From Azospirillum lipoferum (GTDB lineage: Bacteria; Pseudomonadota; Alphaproteobacteria; Azospirillales; Azospirillaceae): a stretch of 64,000 bases of DNA. The notes below the pieces were generated by a model. It saw only the letters and a list, made by a program, of their open reading frames with translations. It had not been told where the DNA came from and did no database searches. Of this stretch, positions 1-7,711 are shown piece by piece (position 1 is the stretch's first letter; the number at the start of each line of letters is the position of its first letter). The stretch is taken from NCBI RefSeq assembly GCF_024170005.1, contig NZ_JALJXJ010000007.1, positions 186,001 through 250,000 of the forward strand, given 5' to 3'. A program made the position numbers and the translations under genes.

Positions 1-49
1 CGCCGGTCGACGGCGTTGCGGACTTGGAAGGAGTACGGGTGTCGGTCAT
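1..49 (-). CDS. 5' end of the next gene in the polyamine-type ABC operon (partial)
   Basis: Only the first 16 codons are visible on the minus strand, starting MTDTRTPSKS and running off the window edge. A GGAGG ribosome binding site lies about 7 bases upstream of the ATG, and the start is 58 bases after the stop of the ATPase gene in the same orientation. In PotA-type operons the ATPase gene is usually followed by a permease or binding-protein gene, so a membrane permease is the best guess. That is context only; the visible residues carry no diagnostic motif. Confidence 0.5.
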   Translation of the reverse strand, partial: MTDTRTPSKSATPSTG

Positions 50-107
50 CGCTGAGCCTCCAGTCTGTTCGTCGTGTTGTTTTTTGATGAGCGGTGTTTA
101 AAGAGCG

Positions 108-1118
108 TCACGCCACCAGCGGGTGGACGTCGCGGCGGCTCCATCCGGCGTGGACATGGTCGCCCACGCCGACAGGCGCGTCGAAATAGCGGGCCTCGTC
201 CAGCACGACGGCGAACTCGTCGGCACCGGCGACGTCGAGGCTGAGATGGACGGAGGCGCCGTGATACTCCAGCGAGCGCACCGTGCCCTCCACCTGGATC
301 TCGGTCGGCAGGTCGGCACCGCCCAGTTGGATACGGTCGGCGCGCACGGCGCAGCGAGCGGCGTCGCCGATCCCGATCGCACCGGCCTCGATCACATTGT
401 GGCCGCCGATGAAGCGGGCGACGAAGGCGGTGCGCGGCTGGGTGAACAGCTCGCGCGGCGGGCCGGCCTGTTCGATCCGGCCCTGGTTCATCACCACGGC
501 GAGGTCGGCCAGTGCCATCGCCTCGGTCTGGCTGTGGGTGACGTGGATGAAGGTGATGCCGATGTCGCGGTGCAGGCGCTTCAATTCCTCCCGCATGCGC
601 ACGCGCAGGAAGGGGTCGAGCGCCGACAGCGGTTCGTCCAGCAGAAGCACGCCCGGCCGGGTGATCAGCGCGCGGGCCAGCGCCACGCGCTGCTGCTGCC
701 CGCCCGACAGCTGCGACGGCAGGCGGCCGGCATATTTGCCCATGTCGACGAGGTCGAGCATCCCGGCCGCGCGCCGCCGCCGCTCCTCCTTCGCCACGCC
801 CTTCATCTTCAGGCTGAAGGCGACGTTGTCGGTGCAGTCCAGATGCGGGAACAGGGCGTAGCTCTGGAACATCATCGCCGTGCCGCGCTTGGCCGGCGGG
901 TCGTCGTTCACCACCGCATCGCCGATCAGCAGGTCGCCGTCGGTGATGTCCTCGTGCCCGGCGATCATCCGCAGGGTGGAGGTCTTGCCGCAGCCGCTCG
1001 GCCCCAGCAGGCAGCAATAGGAGCCGGCGGCGATCCGCAGATCGATGCCATCCACCGCCACGGTCCCGCCATAGGCCTTGCGCAGCTTCACCAGCTCGAC
1101 CGTCGAACCCGCTGTCAT
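108..1118 (-). CDS. ABC transporter ATP-binding protein, spermidine/putrescine (PotA) type
   Basis: Cytoplasmic ATPase of a solute importer, 336 residues. Walker A GPSGCGKT lies near residue 38, the signature LSGGQQQR near 135, Walker B LLLDEP near 155 and the switch His in HVTH near 190. The C-terminal ~100 residues form the TOBE-like domain of the PotA/FbpC/MalK group. The start was placed at MTAGSTVELV because an ideal GGAGG sits 7 bases upstream; a longer open frame continues upstream but runs into the divergent regulator. A partial same-strand gene follows after 58 bases. Substrate is uncertain: polyamine, iron(III) and 2-aminoethylphosphonate importers share this ATPase family. The adjacent FCD-type regulator and the palindrome in the leader suggest substrate-dependent control. 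Confidence 0.85.
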   Translation of the reverse strand: MTAGSTVELVKLRKAYGGTVAVDGIDLRIAAGSYCCLLGPSGCGKTSTLRMIAGHEDITDGDLLIGDAVVNDDPPAKRGTAMMFQSYALFPHLDCTDNVAFSLKMKGVAKEERRRRAAGMLDLVDMGKYAGRLPSQLSGGQQQRVALARALITRPGVLLLDEPLSALDPFLRVRMREELKRLHRDIGITFIHVTHSQTEAMALADLAVVMNQGRIEQAGPPRELFTQPRTAFVARFIGGHNVIEAGAIGIGDAARCAVRADRIQLGGADLPTEIQVEGTVRSLEYHGASVHLSLDVAGADEFAVVLDEARYFDAPVGVGDHVHAGWSRRDVHPLVA

Positions 1119-1133
1119 CGGATGGCCTCCAGA

Positions 1134-1145
1134 ATTGTGCACAAT
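1134..1145. promoter_or_regulatory. Candidate GntR/FCD operator 1 (ATTGTGCACAAT)
   Basis: A perfect 12-bp palindrome, directly upstream of the Shine-Dalgarno of the PotA-like gene. FadR/FCD-type GntR regulators typically bind short TTGT-ACAA palindromes. A second copy of its 10-bp core lies at 1354-1363 in the same divergent intergenic region, and a half-site (ATTTGTGCA) lies at 1251. The divergently encoded FCD regulator is the natural candidate ligand. Binding is inferred. Confidence 0.6.
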
Positions 1146-1352
1146 CGGCTCGGTCGTTTGTGACCGGTTCGCCTTCTGCATGCCGCGTGCCAGCGGCTGG
1201 ATGGCGGAAAACAACCGGTTCCCCGGTGCCTTATTGCGCAAAAGCGCGGCATTTGTGCAGGGGTTTGGCGCATTGCCGTCGTTTTGGGCAAACCGAGCTG
1301 CGTCCCTCATCGTGGTCTCGCCCAGCCGATTGAGGTTCCACCTCTGGCCCGC

Positions 1353-1364
1353 TTTGTGCACAAT
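1353..1364. promoter_or_regulatory. Candidate GntR/FCD operator 2 (TTTGTGCACAAT)
   Basis: Second copy of the TTGTGCACAA core, 46 bases upstream of the regulator start. Its position near the regulator promoter fits autoregulation, while the first copy fits control of the transporter operon. Confidence 0.55.
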
Positions 1365-1409
1365 CTGCGGTGCGCTTCCCGCACACCGACAAAAGCACTT
1401 CCCCCACCC

Positions 1410-2162
1410 ATGACAACCGCCGCCCCCGCCAAGCCAGCCCGCCGCACGCCCCTCCCCCGCAATGCCGCGCGCAACAGTGCCGAAGCCCGCATCGTCCGCA
1501 GCATCGGGGAGGCGATCGCCGATCGCCGCCTGCCGCCCGGCACCAAGCTGACGGAGGAGAGCCTGGCGGAGGCCTTCGGCGTCAGCCGCGAACGGGTGCG
1601 CAAGGTGCTGCTTCTGCTGGCGCAGCGGCGGGTGGTGACGCTGATCCCCAACCGCGGCGCCTTCGTCGCCAAGCCGACGCCGAAAGAGGCACGCGAGGTG
1701 TTCGAGGCGCGACGGGTGATCGAACGCGCGATCATGGACCGGCTGGAACGGCTGCCGCGCCCGCTGCCCGACGACATGCTGGAGAAGCTGCGCGACCATG
1801 GCGCGCTGGAGGATGCGGCGGAGCGCGCCGCCGACCGCAAGGCGATGATCCGCCTGTCCGGCCAGTTCCATCTGCTGCTGGCCGAATTCGCCGGCAACGC
1901 GACGCTGGCCGGCATTCTGACCGACCTGATCGACCGCTCCAGCCTCGCCATCGCGGCCTTCGAGCGGCGGTCGTCGCACACCTGCTCCGCCGACGATCAC
2001 CGCCGCCTGATCGCCGCCCTGATCGGCAACCGTCCCGGCGAGGCGACGACGCTGATGATCGAGCATCTCGACGAGGTCGAACGGCAGCTGGATCTGGAGA
2101 CGAAGACCGACACCCGCATCGACCTGAAGGCGATCTTCGCCGACGAACCGGAGCCGGCCTGA
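1410..2162 (+). CDS. GntR family transcriptional regulator, FadR/FCD subfamily
   Basis: DNA-binding regulator of 250 residues. A winged helix-turn-helix occupies roughly residues 28-95, with the GntR pattern LPPGTKLTEESLAEAFGVSR followed by VRKVLLLLAQR. The FCD ligand domain fills residues 105-235 and shows the acidic/His metal-ligand pattern (FEARRVIE, FHLLLAEFAGN, DDHRRLIAAL). The start was placed at MTTAAPAKPA; no Shine-Dalgarno is evident there, and the upstream extension of the frame contains operator 2, so it is unlikely to be coding. It is divergent from the polyamine-type ABC operon, which it probably controls. The effector is unknown. Confidence 0.85.
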   Translation: MTTAAPAKPARRTPLPRNAARNSAEARIVRSIGEAIADRRLPPGTKLTEESLAEAFGVSRERVRKVLLLLAQRRVVTLIPNRGAFVAKPTPKEAREVFEARRVIERAIMDRLERLPRPLPDDMLEKLRDHGALEDAAERAADRKAMIRLSGQFHLLLAEFAGNATLAGILTDLIDRSSLAIAAFERRSSHTCSADDHRRLIAALIGNRPGEATTLMIEHLDEVERQLDLETKTDTRIDLKAIFADEPEPA

Positions 2163-2183
2163 CGGGGCAGGTGCCGAAAACGC

Positions 2184-2222
2184 AAAAGCCCCGGCTTCGC
2201 AACGAAGCCGGGGCTTTTTTTA
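2184..2222. terminator. Bidirectional intrinsic terminator
   Basis: A 13-bp perfect stem (AGCCCCGGCTTCG / CGAAGCCGGGGCT) with a CAA loop is followed by T7 on the plus strand and by TTTT on the minus strand. It sits between the stops of the convergent GntR gene and the GlcNAc PTS gene, and so serves both. Confidence 0.95.
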
Positions 2223-2245
2223 TGAACCGAACGACGTGCCTTCGT

Positions 2246-3712
2246 TCAGACCCGCTCGCCCGCCGACGCGTTCAGCGAGTCCTGGATCTCACCGGCCAGC
2301 TGGTCGGCGATCGGGCCGACGATCACCTGGACCGAGTTGGCCGACGGCTTCACCACGCCGCGGGCGCCGATCCGCTTCAGCTCCACCTCGTTCACCCGGC
2401 TGGCGTCGGCGACGCTCAGGCGCAGGCGGGTGGTGCAGGCCTCCACCGAACGCAGGTTGCCCGCCCCGCCGAGTGCGGCGACATAGGCGCCGGCCCGGTC
2501 GCTGACCGGCGCGATGCCGGCACTGGCGACACGGACACCGGTGGCGGCCGGCGCCTGACCGGCGGGGATGGCGATGTCGTCGCGGCCCAGCGTCTTCAGG
2601 TCGAAGCGCTGGATGACGAAGCGGAACAGCCCGTAATAGATGGCGAAGTAGGCGGCACCGACCGGCAGCAGCAGGATCGGGTTGGTCGCCTTGCCGTAAT
2701 TCAGCACATAATCGAACAGACCGGCCGAGAAGCCGAAGCCCAGCTTCACGTTCAGCACGTCCATCAGCACCATCGACAGGCCGGTCAGCACGGCATGGAC
2801 GGCGAACAGCGCCGGGGCCAGGAACATGAAGGCGAATTCCACCGGCTCGGTCACGCCGGTCAGGAAGGCGGTCAGCGCCATCGACAGCAGCACGCCGCCG
2901 ACCGCCGCCCGGTTCTGCGGCTTGGCGGTGTGGTACATGGCAAGGCAGGCGGCCGGCAGGCCGAACATCATCACCGGGAAGAAGCCGGCCATGAAGGCGC
3001 CGGCCGTCGGGTCACCCTTGAAGAAGCGGTTCAGGTCGCCGGTGACGCCCTGGTAATCGCCCAGCAGGAACCAGGCGATGTTGTTGATGATGTGGTGCAG
3101 GCCGGTGATGATCAGGATGCGGTTCAGCACGCCGTAGAGGAACAGGCCGAATTTGCCCAGCCCCAGCACGCCGGTGGTCAGCGCGGTCAGGCCTGAATCG
3201 ACGATGGGCCAGCCATAGCCGAAGACCAGCGCGATGCCGAGTGCGGCCAGACCGGTGACGATGGGCACGAAGCGCCGCCCGCCGAAGAAGGCGAGATAGT
3301 CCGGCAGCTTGATGTCCTTGTATTTGTTGTAGAGCTGGCCGGCGATGATGCCGATCAGGATGCCGACCGGGATGCTGATGCGGCTGGACATCTTCGCCAC
3401 CAGCTCCGGTGCGACGCCGCTCAGTACCACGGCCCCCTTCACCGCGACGAAATAGCCGACGGCGCCGGCCAGACCGGCGGCCCCATGGTTCTCGCGGGCG
3501 AAGCCGATGGCGATGCCGACGGCGAACAGGACGCCCAGGTTGGAGAAGACGGCGTCACCGGCCGCGGCGATGAAGGCGATGTTCAGCAGGTCGGGCTGGC
3601 CGATGCGCAGCAGCAGCCCGGCGATGGGCAGCACGGCGATCGGCAGCATCAGCGCTCGCCCAAGCCTCTGGACGCCCGAAAAACGGTCGCCCGACAAACG
3701 ATCAGCAGACAT
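2246..3712 (-). CDS. nagE: PTS permease EIIBC, N-acetylglucosamine type
   Basis: Inner-membrane sugar phosphotransferase of 488 residues. The EIIC domain (residues ~15-375, about ten hydrophobic segments) carries GLHHIINNIAWF, the GlcNAc-type version of the substrate loop, and TGVTEPVEF. The EIIB domain (~405-488) has the phosphorylated Cys426 in EACTTRLRL. No EIIA domain is fused, unlike enterobacterial NagE, so phosphate must come from a separate EIIA; the EIIA-HPr-EI fusion at 11106 is the obvious donor. The start at MSADRLSG has GGGAG 8 bases upstream. It lies downstream of murQ on the same strand, 157 bases apart, suggesting co-transcription and import of GlcNAc or MurNAc. Which of the two sugars it carries cannot be read from the sequence. 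Confidence 0.88.
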   Translation of the reverse strand: MSADRLSGDRFSGVQRLGRALMLPIAVLPIAGLLLRIGQPDLLNIAFIAAAGDAVFSNLGVLFAVGIAIGFARENHGAAGLAGAVGYFVAVKGAVVLSGVAPELVAKMSSRISIPVGILIGIIAGQLYNKYKDIKLPDYLAFFGGRRFVPIVTGLAALGIALVFGYGWPIVDSGLTALTTGVLGLGKFGLFLYGVLNRILIITGLHHIINNIAWFLLGDYQGVTGDLNRFFKGDPTAGAFMAGFFPVMMFGLPAACLAMYHTAKPQNRAAVGGVLLSMALTAFLTGVTEPVEFAFMFLAPALFAVHAVLTGLSMVLMDVLNVKLGFGFSAGLFDYVLNYGKATNPILLLPVGAAYFAIYYGLFRFVIQRFDLKTLGRDDIAIPAGQAPAATGVRVASAGIAPVSDRAGAYVAALGGAGNLRSVEACTTRLRLSVADASRVNEVELKRIGARGVVKPSANSVQVIVGPIADQLAGEIQDSLNASAGERV

Positions 3713-3811
3713 TCGGACGTCTCCCAGTGTAACGGGCCTCGGCATCAGACGGCCGGGCCGGCAGGATGGTTGATGGTCGGGCGGTTGGCGCCTCTAAGCT
3801 TTTGTTTTTCC

Positions 3812-3836
3812 GTGTGATCGCTTCAAGCGATCACAC
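3812..3836. repeat. Perfect hairpin in the murQ-nagE intergenic gap
   Basis: GTGTGATCGC and GCGATCACAC form a 10-bp perfect stem around TTCAA (TTGAA on the minus strand). On the transcribed minus strand it is followed by an A-rich, not U-rich, run, so it does not look like an intrinsic terminator. It may stabilise the murQ end or act as a protein-binding palindrome. Confidence 0.6.
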
Positions 3837-3869
3837 TCCAAGCGCCACCGCCCCTCTTCCGCTTTTCCC

Positions 3870-4778
3870 TCAGGTCTCTTTGACGGCGATGGCTTTTGCC
3901 CGATCCATCGCCTTGCGCAGATTGCCGCCGGTTTCGGCCAGCAGCCGGTCGATCTCCGGACTGTCCAGCCCGGCCAGCCCCAGAACGGCGCGGCGCACGT
4001 CGCCATGCCGCTCCAGCGCCGCACCGGCCGCCTCCTCGTCCACATGCGCGATGCGCGCGACCATGGCGGTGCAGCGGCGGCGGAGCTTGGCGTTCTCCGG
4101 CCGGACATTGATCATCAGGTTGTCATAGACATTGCCGAGCGCCGTCATGACGCCGGTCGAAAACAGGTTCAGCACCACCTTCTGCGCGGTGCCGGCGCCG
4201 AGCCGGGTGGAGCCGGCGATCACCTCCGCCCCCGTCGCGGTCAGCACCGGATGCTCGACCGCGTCGAGCAGGGGCGAGCCTGCGCTGCTGGCGATGCCCA
4301 TGGTCAGTGCCCCCGCCTCCCGCGCGGCGCGCAGGACGCCGACGGTGTAGGCGCTGGCGCCGCTGGCCGACAGCCCGACCACCACGTCGGCGGCGGAAAC
4401 CCCCGCCCGCCCGGCGTCGGCGCGGCCGGCTCCCTCGTCATCCTCCGCCGCCCCGGCCAGCCCGCGCGACAGGTCGAGCCCGCCGGCGATCAGCAGCACC
4501 AGCCGCTCCGCCGGCCAGTCGAAGGTCGGACCCAGGTCCAGCCCGTCGAGTGCAGCGACCATCGCCGACGACCCGGCGCCGGCATAGACCAGCCGCCCGC
4601 GCCCGTCGGCCAGACGCTCCGCCGCGGCCTCCACGGCGGCGGCGACCGGCGGCAGTGCCGGAGCGCAGGCGGCGAGCGCGCGCGTCTGCCCCTCCCACAG
4701 CGCCGTCATCAGCTCGGCGGCCGGCCACACGTCCAGCCGGCTGTACCGGTTCGCCGCATCTTCCGTGCCGCCCGCCAT
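3870..4778 (-). CDS. murQ: N-acetylmuramic acid 6-phosphate etherase
   Basis: Cleaves the lactyl ether of MurNAc-6-P to GlcNAc-6-P and D-lactate in peptidoglycan sugar recycling. The 302 residues match the family length. The SIS domain (~50-215) shows YAGAGSSA, LSASGASAYTVG and the MurQ-typical EVIAGSTRLGAGTAQK; NVYDNLMINVRPENAKLRRR follows, then a C-terminal helical segment resembling the usual GDVRRAVL/AETGGNLRKA tail. The start at MAGGTEDAANRYS was chosen because the family begins close to here; the upstream frame is promoter DNA. It is divergent from the UTRA regulator and probably co-transcribed with nagE. Its product feeds NagA, encoded 2 kb away. Confidence 0.95.
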   Translation of the reverse strand: MAGGTEDAANRYSRLDVWPAAELMTALWEGQTRALAACAPALPPVAAAVEAAAERLADGRGRLVYAGAGSSAMVAALDGLDLGPTFDWPAERLVLLIAGGLDLSRGLAGAAEDDEGAGRADAGRAGVSAADVVVGLSASGASAYTVGVLRAAREAGALTMGIASSAGSPLLDAVEHPVLTATGAEVIAGSTRLGAGTAQKVVLNLFSTGVMTALGNVYDNLMINVRPENAKLRRRCTAMVARIAHVDEEAAGAALERHGDVRRAVLGLAGLDSPEIDRLLAETGGNLRKAMDRAKAIAVKET

Positions 4779-4997
4779 CGTTCCGGCTCCGCTGTCGCTC
4801 CGGCATCTAACCCGGAGGTGGGTGGTATTAGATTGGACTGTATGCGCAGAATACCAAAATCCGGACATTCCGCAATCTGAAAACGGTCACAATCGTGCGT
4901 GTAATCGTGCGTGTTCCGCCACATGCCGTCCGGCGACTGTTGCCCAAAGGACTTTCAGTGGTATCATGCCGGTCCCGGAGCACTGGAGTGGTTGCCG
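4779..4997. promoter_or_regulatory. Divergent murQ / UTRA-regulator control region
   Basis: This 219-bp gap holds three copies of the half-site that makes up the perfect palindrome at 8804: TGGTAT at 4823, its inverse ATACCA at 4851, and TGGTAT at 4959. None forms a full 14-bp palindrome. The 4823/4851 pair is inverted with 22 bases between. Binding of the adjacent GntR/UTRA protein is plausible but weaker than at 8804. Confidence 0.4.
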
Positions 4998-5756
4998 ATG
5001 TCCACTGCCGCCGCCGCGGCCCCGTTCGACCCGACCGCCCTGTCGGATGCCCTGCCCCTGCCGCTGTATCTCCAGCTGGCCCGGCATCTGCGGTCGCTGA
5101 TCGTCGAAGGCCGGCTGACCGACCAGGACGCCCTTCCCGGCGAGCGGGAGCTGGCGGAAACCTTCGGGGTGTCTCGCGTCACCGTGCGCAAGGCTCTGCG
5201 CGAACTGATCGCGGAGGGGCTGCTGCACCAGCGCCAGGGCGCCGGCACCTTCATCAACCGCAGCCCCCATGTGGAACAGCGGCTGTCCGCCCTGACCAGC
5301 TTCACCGAGGATATCGGCGGGCGCGGACTGAAGCCGGAGTCGCGCTGGCTCGGCCGCTCCGTCGCCACCGCGACGCCGGAGGAGGCGATGGCGCTTGGTC
5401 TGCGGCCGGGGGCGGAGGTGGTGCGGCTGCACCGGCTGCGGCTGGCCGACGGCACCCCGCTCGCCATCGAACTCAGCGCCCTGCCGGCCAGCGTCCTGCC
5501 CGACCCCGATCTGGTGCAGGGTTCCCTGTACGAGACCCTGCGCGGGCGCGGCCACCCGCCTTTCCGTGCACTGCAACGCTTGTCTGCCATTCGCCTGCCG
5601 GCGGATCAGGCGGTGCTTCTAGGGGTTCCGGACGGCGCCCCGGCCCTCTACATTGAGCGCCGCACCTTCCTGGAGAACGGAAGTCCACTGGAGTTCGTCC
5701 GTTCCCACTATCGCGGCGACGCCTATGACTTCGTCGTGGAGCTGTCGCTGGTCTGA
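4998..5756 (+). CDS. GntR/HutC (UTRA) regulator, NagR/DasR-like
   Basis: Transcription factor of 252 residues. The N-terminal winged helix (~20-90) has LPLPLYLQLARHLRSLI, LPGERELAETFGVSRVTVRKAL and QGAGTFI. The UTRA effector domain (~105-250) has LTSFTEDIGGRG, the typical IELSALPA and SPLEFVRSHYRGD near the end. This is the architecture of NagR/YvoA/DasR, which sense GlcN-6-P or GlcNAc-6-P. The start MSTAAAAAP has GGAG about 9 bases upstream. It sits between murQ and the sugar phosphatase inside an amino-sugar island, so control of nag/mur genes is a strong inference. The palindrome TGGTATAGATACCA upstream of the deaminase resembles the family's TGGTCTAGACCA operators. Confidence 0.85.
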   Translation: MSTAAAAAPFDPTALSDALPLPLYLQLARHLRSLIVEGRLTDQDALPGERELAETFGVSRVTVRKALRELIAEGLLHQRQGAGTFINRSPHVEQRLSALTSFTEDIGGRGLKPESRWLGRSVATATPEEAMALGLRPGAEVVRLHRLRLADGTPLAIELSALPASVLPDPDLVQGSLYETLRGRGHPPFRALQRLSAIRLPADQAVLLGVPDGAPALYIERRTFLENGSPLEFVRSHYRGDAYDFVVELSLV

Positions 5757-5808
5757 TCCCTTCCGGACCGATCCTTCCCACGCAGAAAAATCCTGACGAG
5801 AGCGCGCG

Positions 5809-6477
5809 ATGAAGCCTGCCCTTGATACCCCGTTCCGTGTCCGCGCCATCCTGTTCGACATGGACGGCACCCTGATCGACACCAAGGGTCCCGTGGAGCG
5901 CTCCTGGCGCAGCTGGGCCGCCCGGCACGACCTGGATCCCGACGCCATCCTGGCCGTCTGCCACGGCGTCCGCAGCATCGAGACCGTCCGCCGCTTCGCC
6001 CCCGCCGGTGCCGACATCGACGAGGAGGTGCGGCTGGTGGAGGAATGCTACACCAACGATACCGAAGGCGTGCGCGCTGTCCCCGGCGCGCTGGAGCTTC
6101 TGCAAGCGCTGCCGCGCCACCGCTGGGCGGTGGTGACCTCCGCCCCGCGGGACATGGCCAGGAAGCGCATCGCCCAGGCCGGCCTGCCCCTGCCCGACCT
6201 GCTGATCGGCGCCGACATGGTCACCCACGGCAAGCCCCACCCCGAGGGCTACCGCACCGCCGCCGAAAGGCTGGGCTTCGACCCGCGCGAGACCGTGGTG
6301 TTCGAGGACGCCCCGGCGGGGTTGGCGGCCGGCAACGCGGCCGGCGCCTGGGTGATCGGGCTGACCACGACGCTGCCGGCCGAGGAGTTGGACGGCAACC
6401 TGTCCCTGCCCGACCTGACCGCCCTGCGGGTGCGGGTGGACGAGGATGGGCTGGAGATCGTGGCGGTGGGTGGGTGA
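5809..6477 (+). CDS. HAD superfamily sugar-phosphatase-like hydrolase
   Basis: Probable cytoplasmic phosphatase of 222 residues. Motif I FDMDGTLIDT near residue 17 supplies the nucleophile and acid Asp pair. Motif II is VVTSAPRD (Thr), motif III GKPHPEGY (Lys) and motif IV FEDAPAG (Asp). The alpha-helical cap between motifs I and II is of the beta-phosphoglucomutase/YfbT sugar-phosphatase type. It lies 52 bases downstream of the UTRA regulator on the same strand, probably in one transcript, which suggests an amino-sugar phosphate or related overflow metabolite as substrate. Substrates in this family are broad, so this is a guess. A GAGAGCG stretch precedes the ATG. Confidence 0.8.
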   Translation: MKPALDTPFRVRAILFDMDGTLIDTKGPVERSWRSWAARHDLDPDAILAVCHGVRSIETVRRFAPAGADIDEEVRLVEECYTNDTEGVRAVPGALELLQALPRHRWAVVTSAPRDMARKRIAQAGLPLPDLLIGADMVTHGKPHPEGYRTAAERLGFDPRETVVFEDAPAGLAAGNAAGAWVIGLTTTLPAEELDGNLSLPDLTALRVRVDEDGLEIVAVGG

Positions 6478-6493
6478 TCCTTGCGGCGTTAGT

Positions 6494-6539
6494 CCCTCAC
6501 CTGACCTCCTCCGTCCGACAGGAGAGGTCAGGTGGGAGG
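6494..6539. terminator. Hairpin between convergent phosphatase and nagA genes
   Basis: CACCTGACCTC (6498-6508) pairs perfectly with GAGGTCAGGTG (6524-6534) around a 15-base loop. It occupies the 73-bp gap between two convergent stops. No clear U tract follows on either strand, so it is a terminator candidate by position rather than by textbook form. Confidence 0.5.
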
Positions 6540-6550
6540 CATCGCCAGCT

Positions 6551-7711
6551 TCAGGCCCCCCGCCACTCCCCCTCCACCCAGGTTCCTTTCACCGTCAAAT
6601 CCGGCCGCAGCAGCACCAGATCCGCCCGCCAGCCCGGCGCGATGCGGCCGCGCTCACCCGCCATGCCCAGGAACTCCGCCGGATAGAGCGACGCCATCCG
6701 CAGCGACTCCTCCAGCGGCAGGCCGATCAGCGCCCCCGCATTGCGCACCGCCGTCGCCATGTCGAGATCGGCCCCCGCCAGCGTCCCGTCGGCCAGCACC
6801 AGCCGGCCGTCGCGCCGGTAGATCGTCCGTCCGTTCAGCTCGAAGCTGTCGGCATCGGTGCCGGTCGGCGGCATCGCGTCGGTCACCAGCATCATCCGCC
6901 CGCGCGGCCGGGCGGCCAGCGCCGCCCGCATCATCAGCGGATGAACGTGATAACCGTCCGCGATCAGCCCGCACCAGGGCCGCCCGTCGCCCAGCGCCGC
7001 GCCGGCCGGACCGGGCTGGCGGTTGGCGATGCCGGGCATGGCGTTGTAGAGGTGGGTCACCCCGCGCACGCCGAGATCGAAGGCCTCGACCACCCGCTCG
7101 GCGCTCGCCATGGTGTGGCCGACCGACAGGATCACCCCGGCGGCCATCAGCCGCGACAGCGCCGCATCCTCGACGCATTCCGGCGCCAGCGTCAGCAGCA
7201 CCCGCCCGCCCGGCATCCGCGCCGGCAGCCCGCCGATGAAGTCCAGATCGCCCTCGTCCGGCGCACGGACGAAGCGCGGATCATGCGCACCCACCCGCTG
7301 CGGGCTGATGAAGGGACCTTCGAAATGGATGCCCAGCACGCCGCTGCCCGGCTGCGCCACCGCCTTCACCGCCGCCTCGGCGGCGGACCGGTGGCAGTCG
7401 GGGGTGTCGGTGATGATGGTCGGCAGCAGCCCGGTGGTGCCGAAGCGCCGGTGCGCCGCGGCGATGGCGAGCGTCGCCTCCGGCGTCGGCTGCTCGTTGA
7501 ACAGCACGCCGCCGCCGCCATTGACCTGGATGTCGATAAAGCCGGGCGCCAGCAGGTCGCCCGCCTCCAGCGCCACCGTCCGGCCGACATCCGGCGGAGT
7601 ACGTCCGAGGGCGACGATGTCAAGGATGCGGCCATCCTCGACCAGCAGGCTGCGGCCGTCGAGGATGGTCTCGCCCGTGAAAATCCGGGCACCGGTCAGG
7701 AGCTGTCGCAT
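6551..7711 (-). CDS. nagA: N-acetylglucosamine-6-phosphate deacetylase
   Basis: Converts GlcNAc-6-P to GlcN-6-P plus acetate in the cytoplasm. The 386 residues match the family. Visible active-site motifs in order are GFIDIQVNGGGG, the metal ligand Glu in HFEGPF, SVGHT, the ligand/substrate His in THLYNAM, DGYHVHP, the catalytic Asp in LVTDAM, and the LYPAEFLG end. Its ATG overlaps the upstream stop codon by one base (TGATG), indicating translational coupling with the SIS deaminase. The two together carry GlcNAc-6-P to fructose-6-P. Confidence 0.95.
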   Translation of the reverse strand: MRQLLTGARIFTGETILDGRSLLVEDGRILDIVALGRTPPDVGRTVALEAGDLLAPGFIDIQVNGGGGVLFNEQPTPEATLAIAAAHRRFGTTGLLPTIITDTPDCHRSAAEAAVKAVAQPGSGVLGIHFEGPFISPQRVGAHDPRFVRAPDEGDLDFIGGLPARMPGGRVLLTLAPECVEDAALSRLMAAGVILSVGHTMASAERVVEAFDLGVRGVTHLYNAMPGIANRQPGPAGAALGDGRPWCGLIADGYHVHPLMMRAALAARPRGRMMLVTDAMPPTGTDADSFELNGRTIYRRDGRLVLADGTLAGADLDMATAVRNAGALIGLPLEESLRMASLYPAEFLGMAGERGRIAPGWRADLVLLRPDLTVKGTWVEGEWRGA

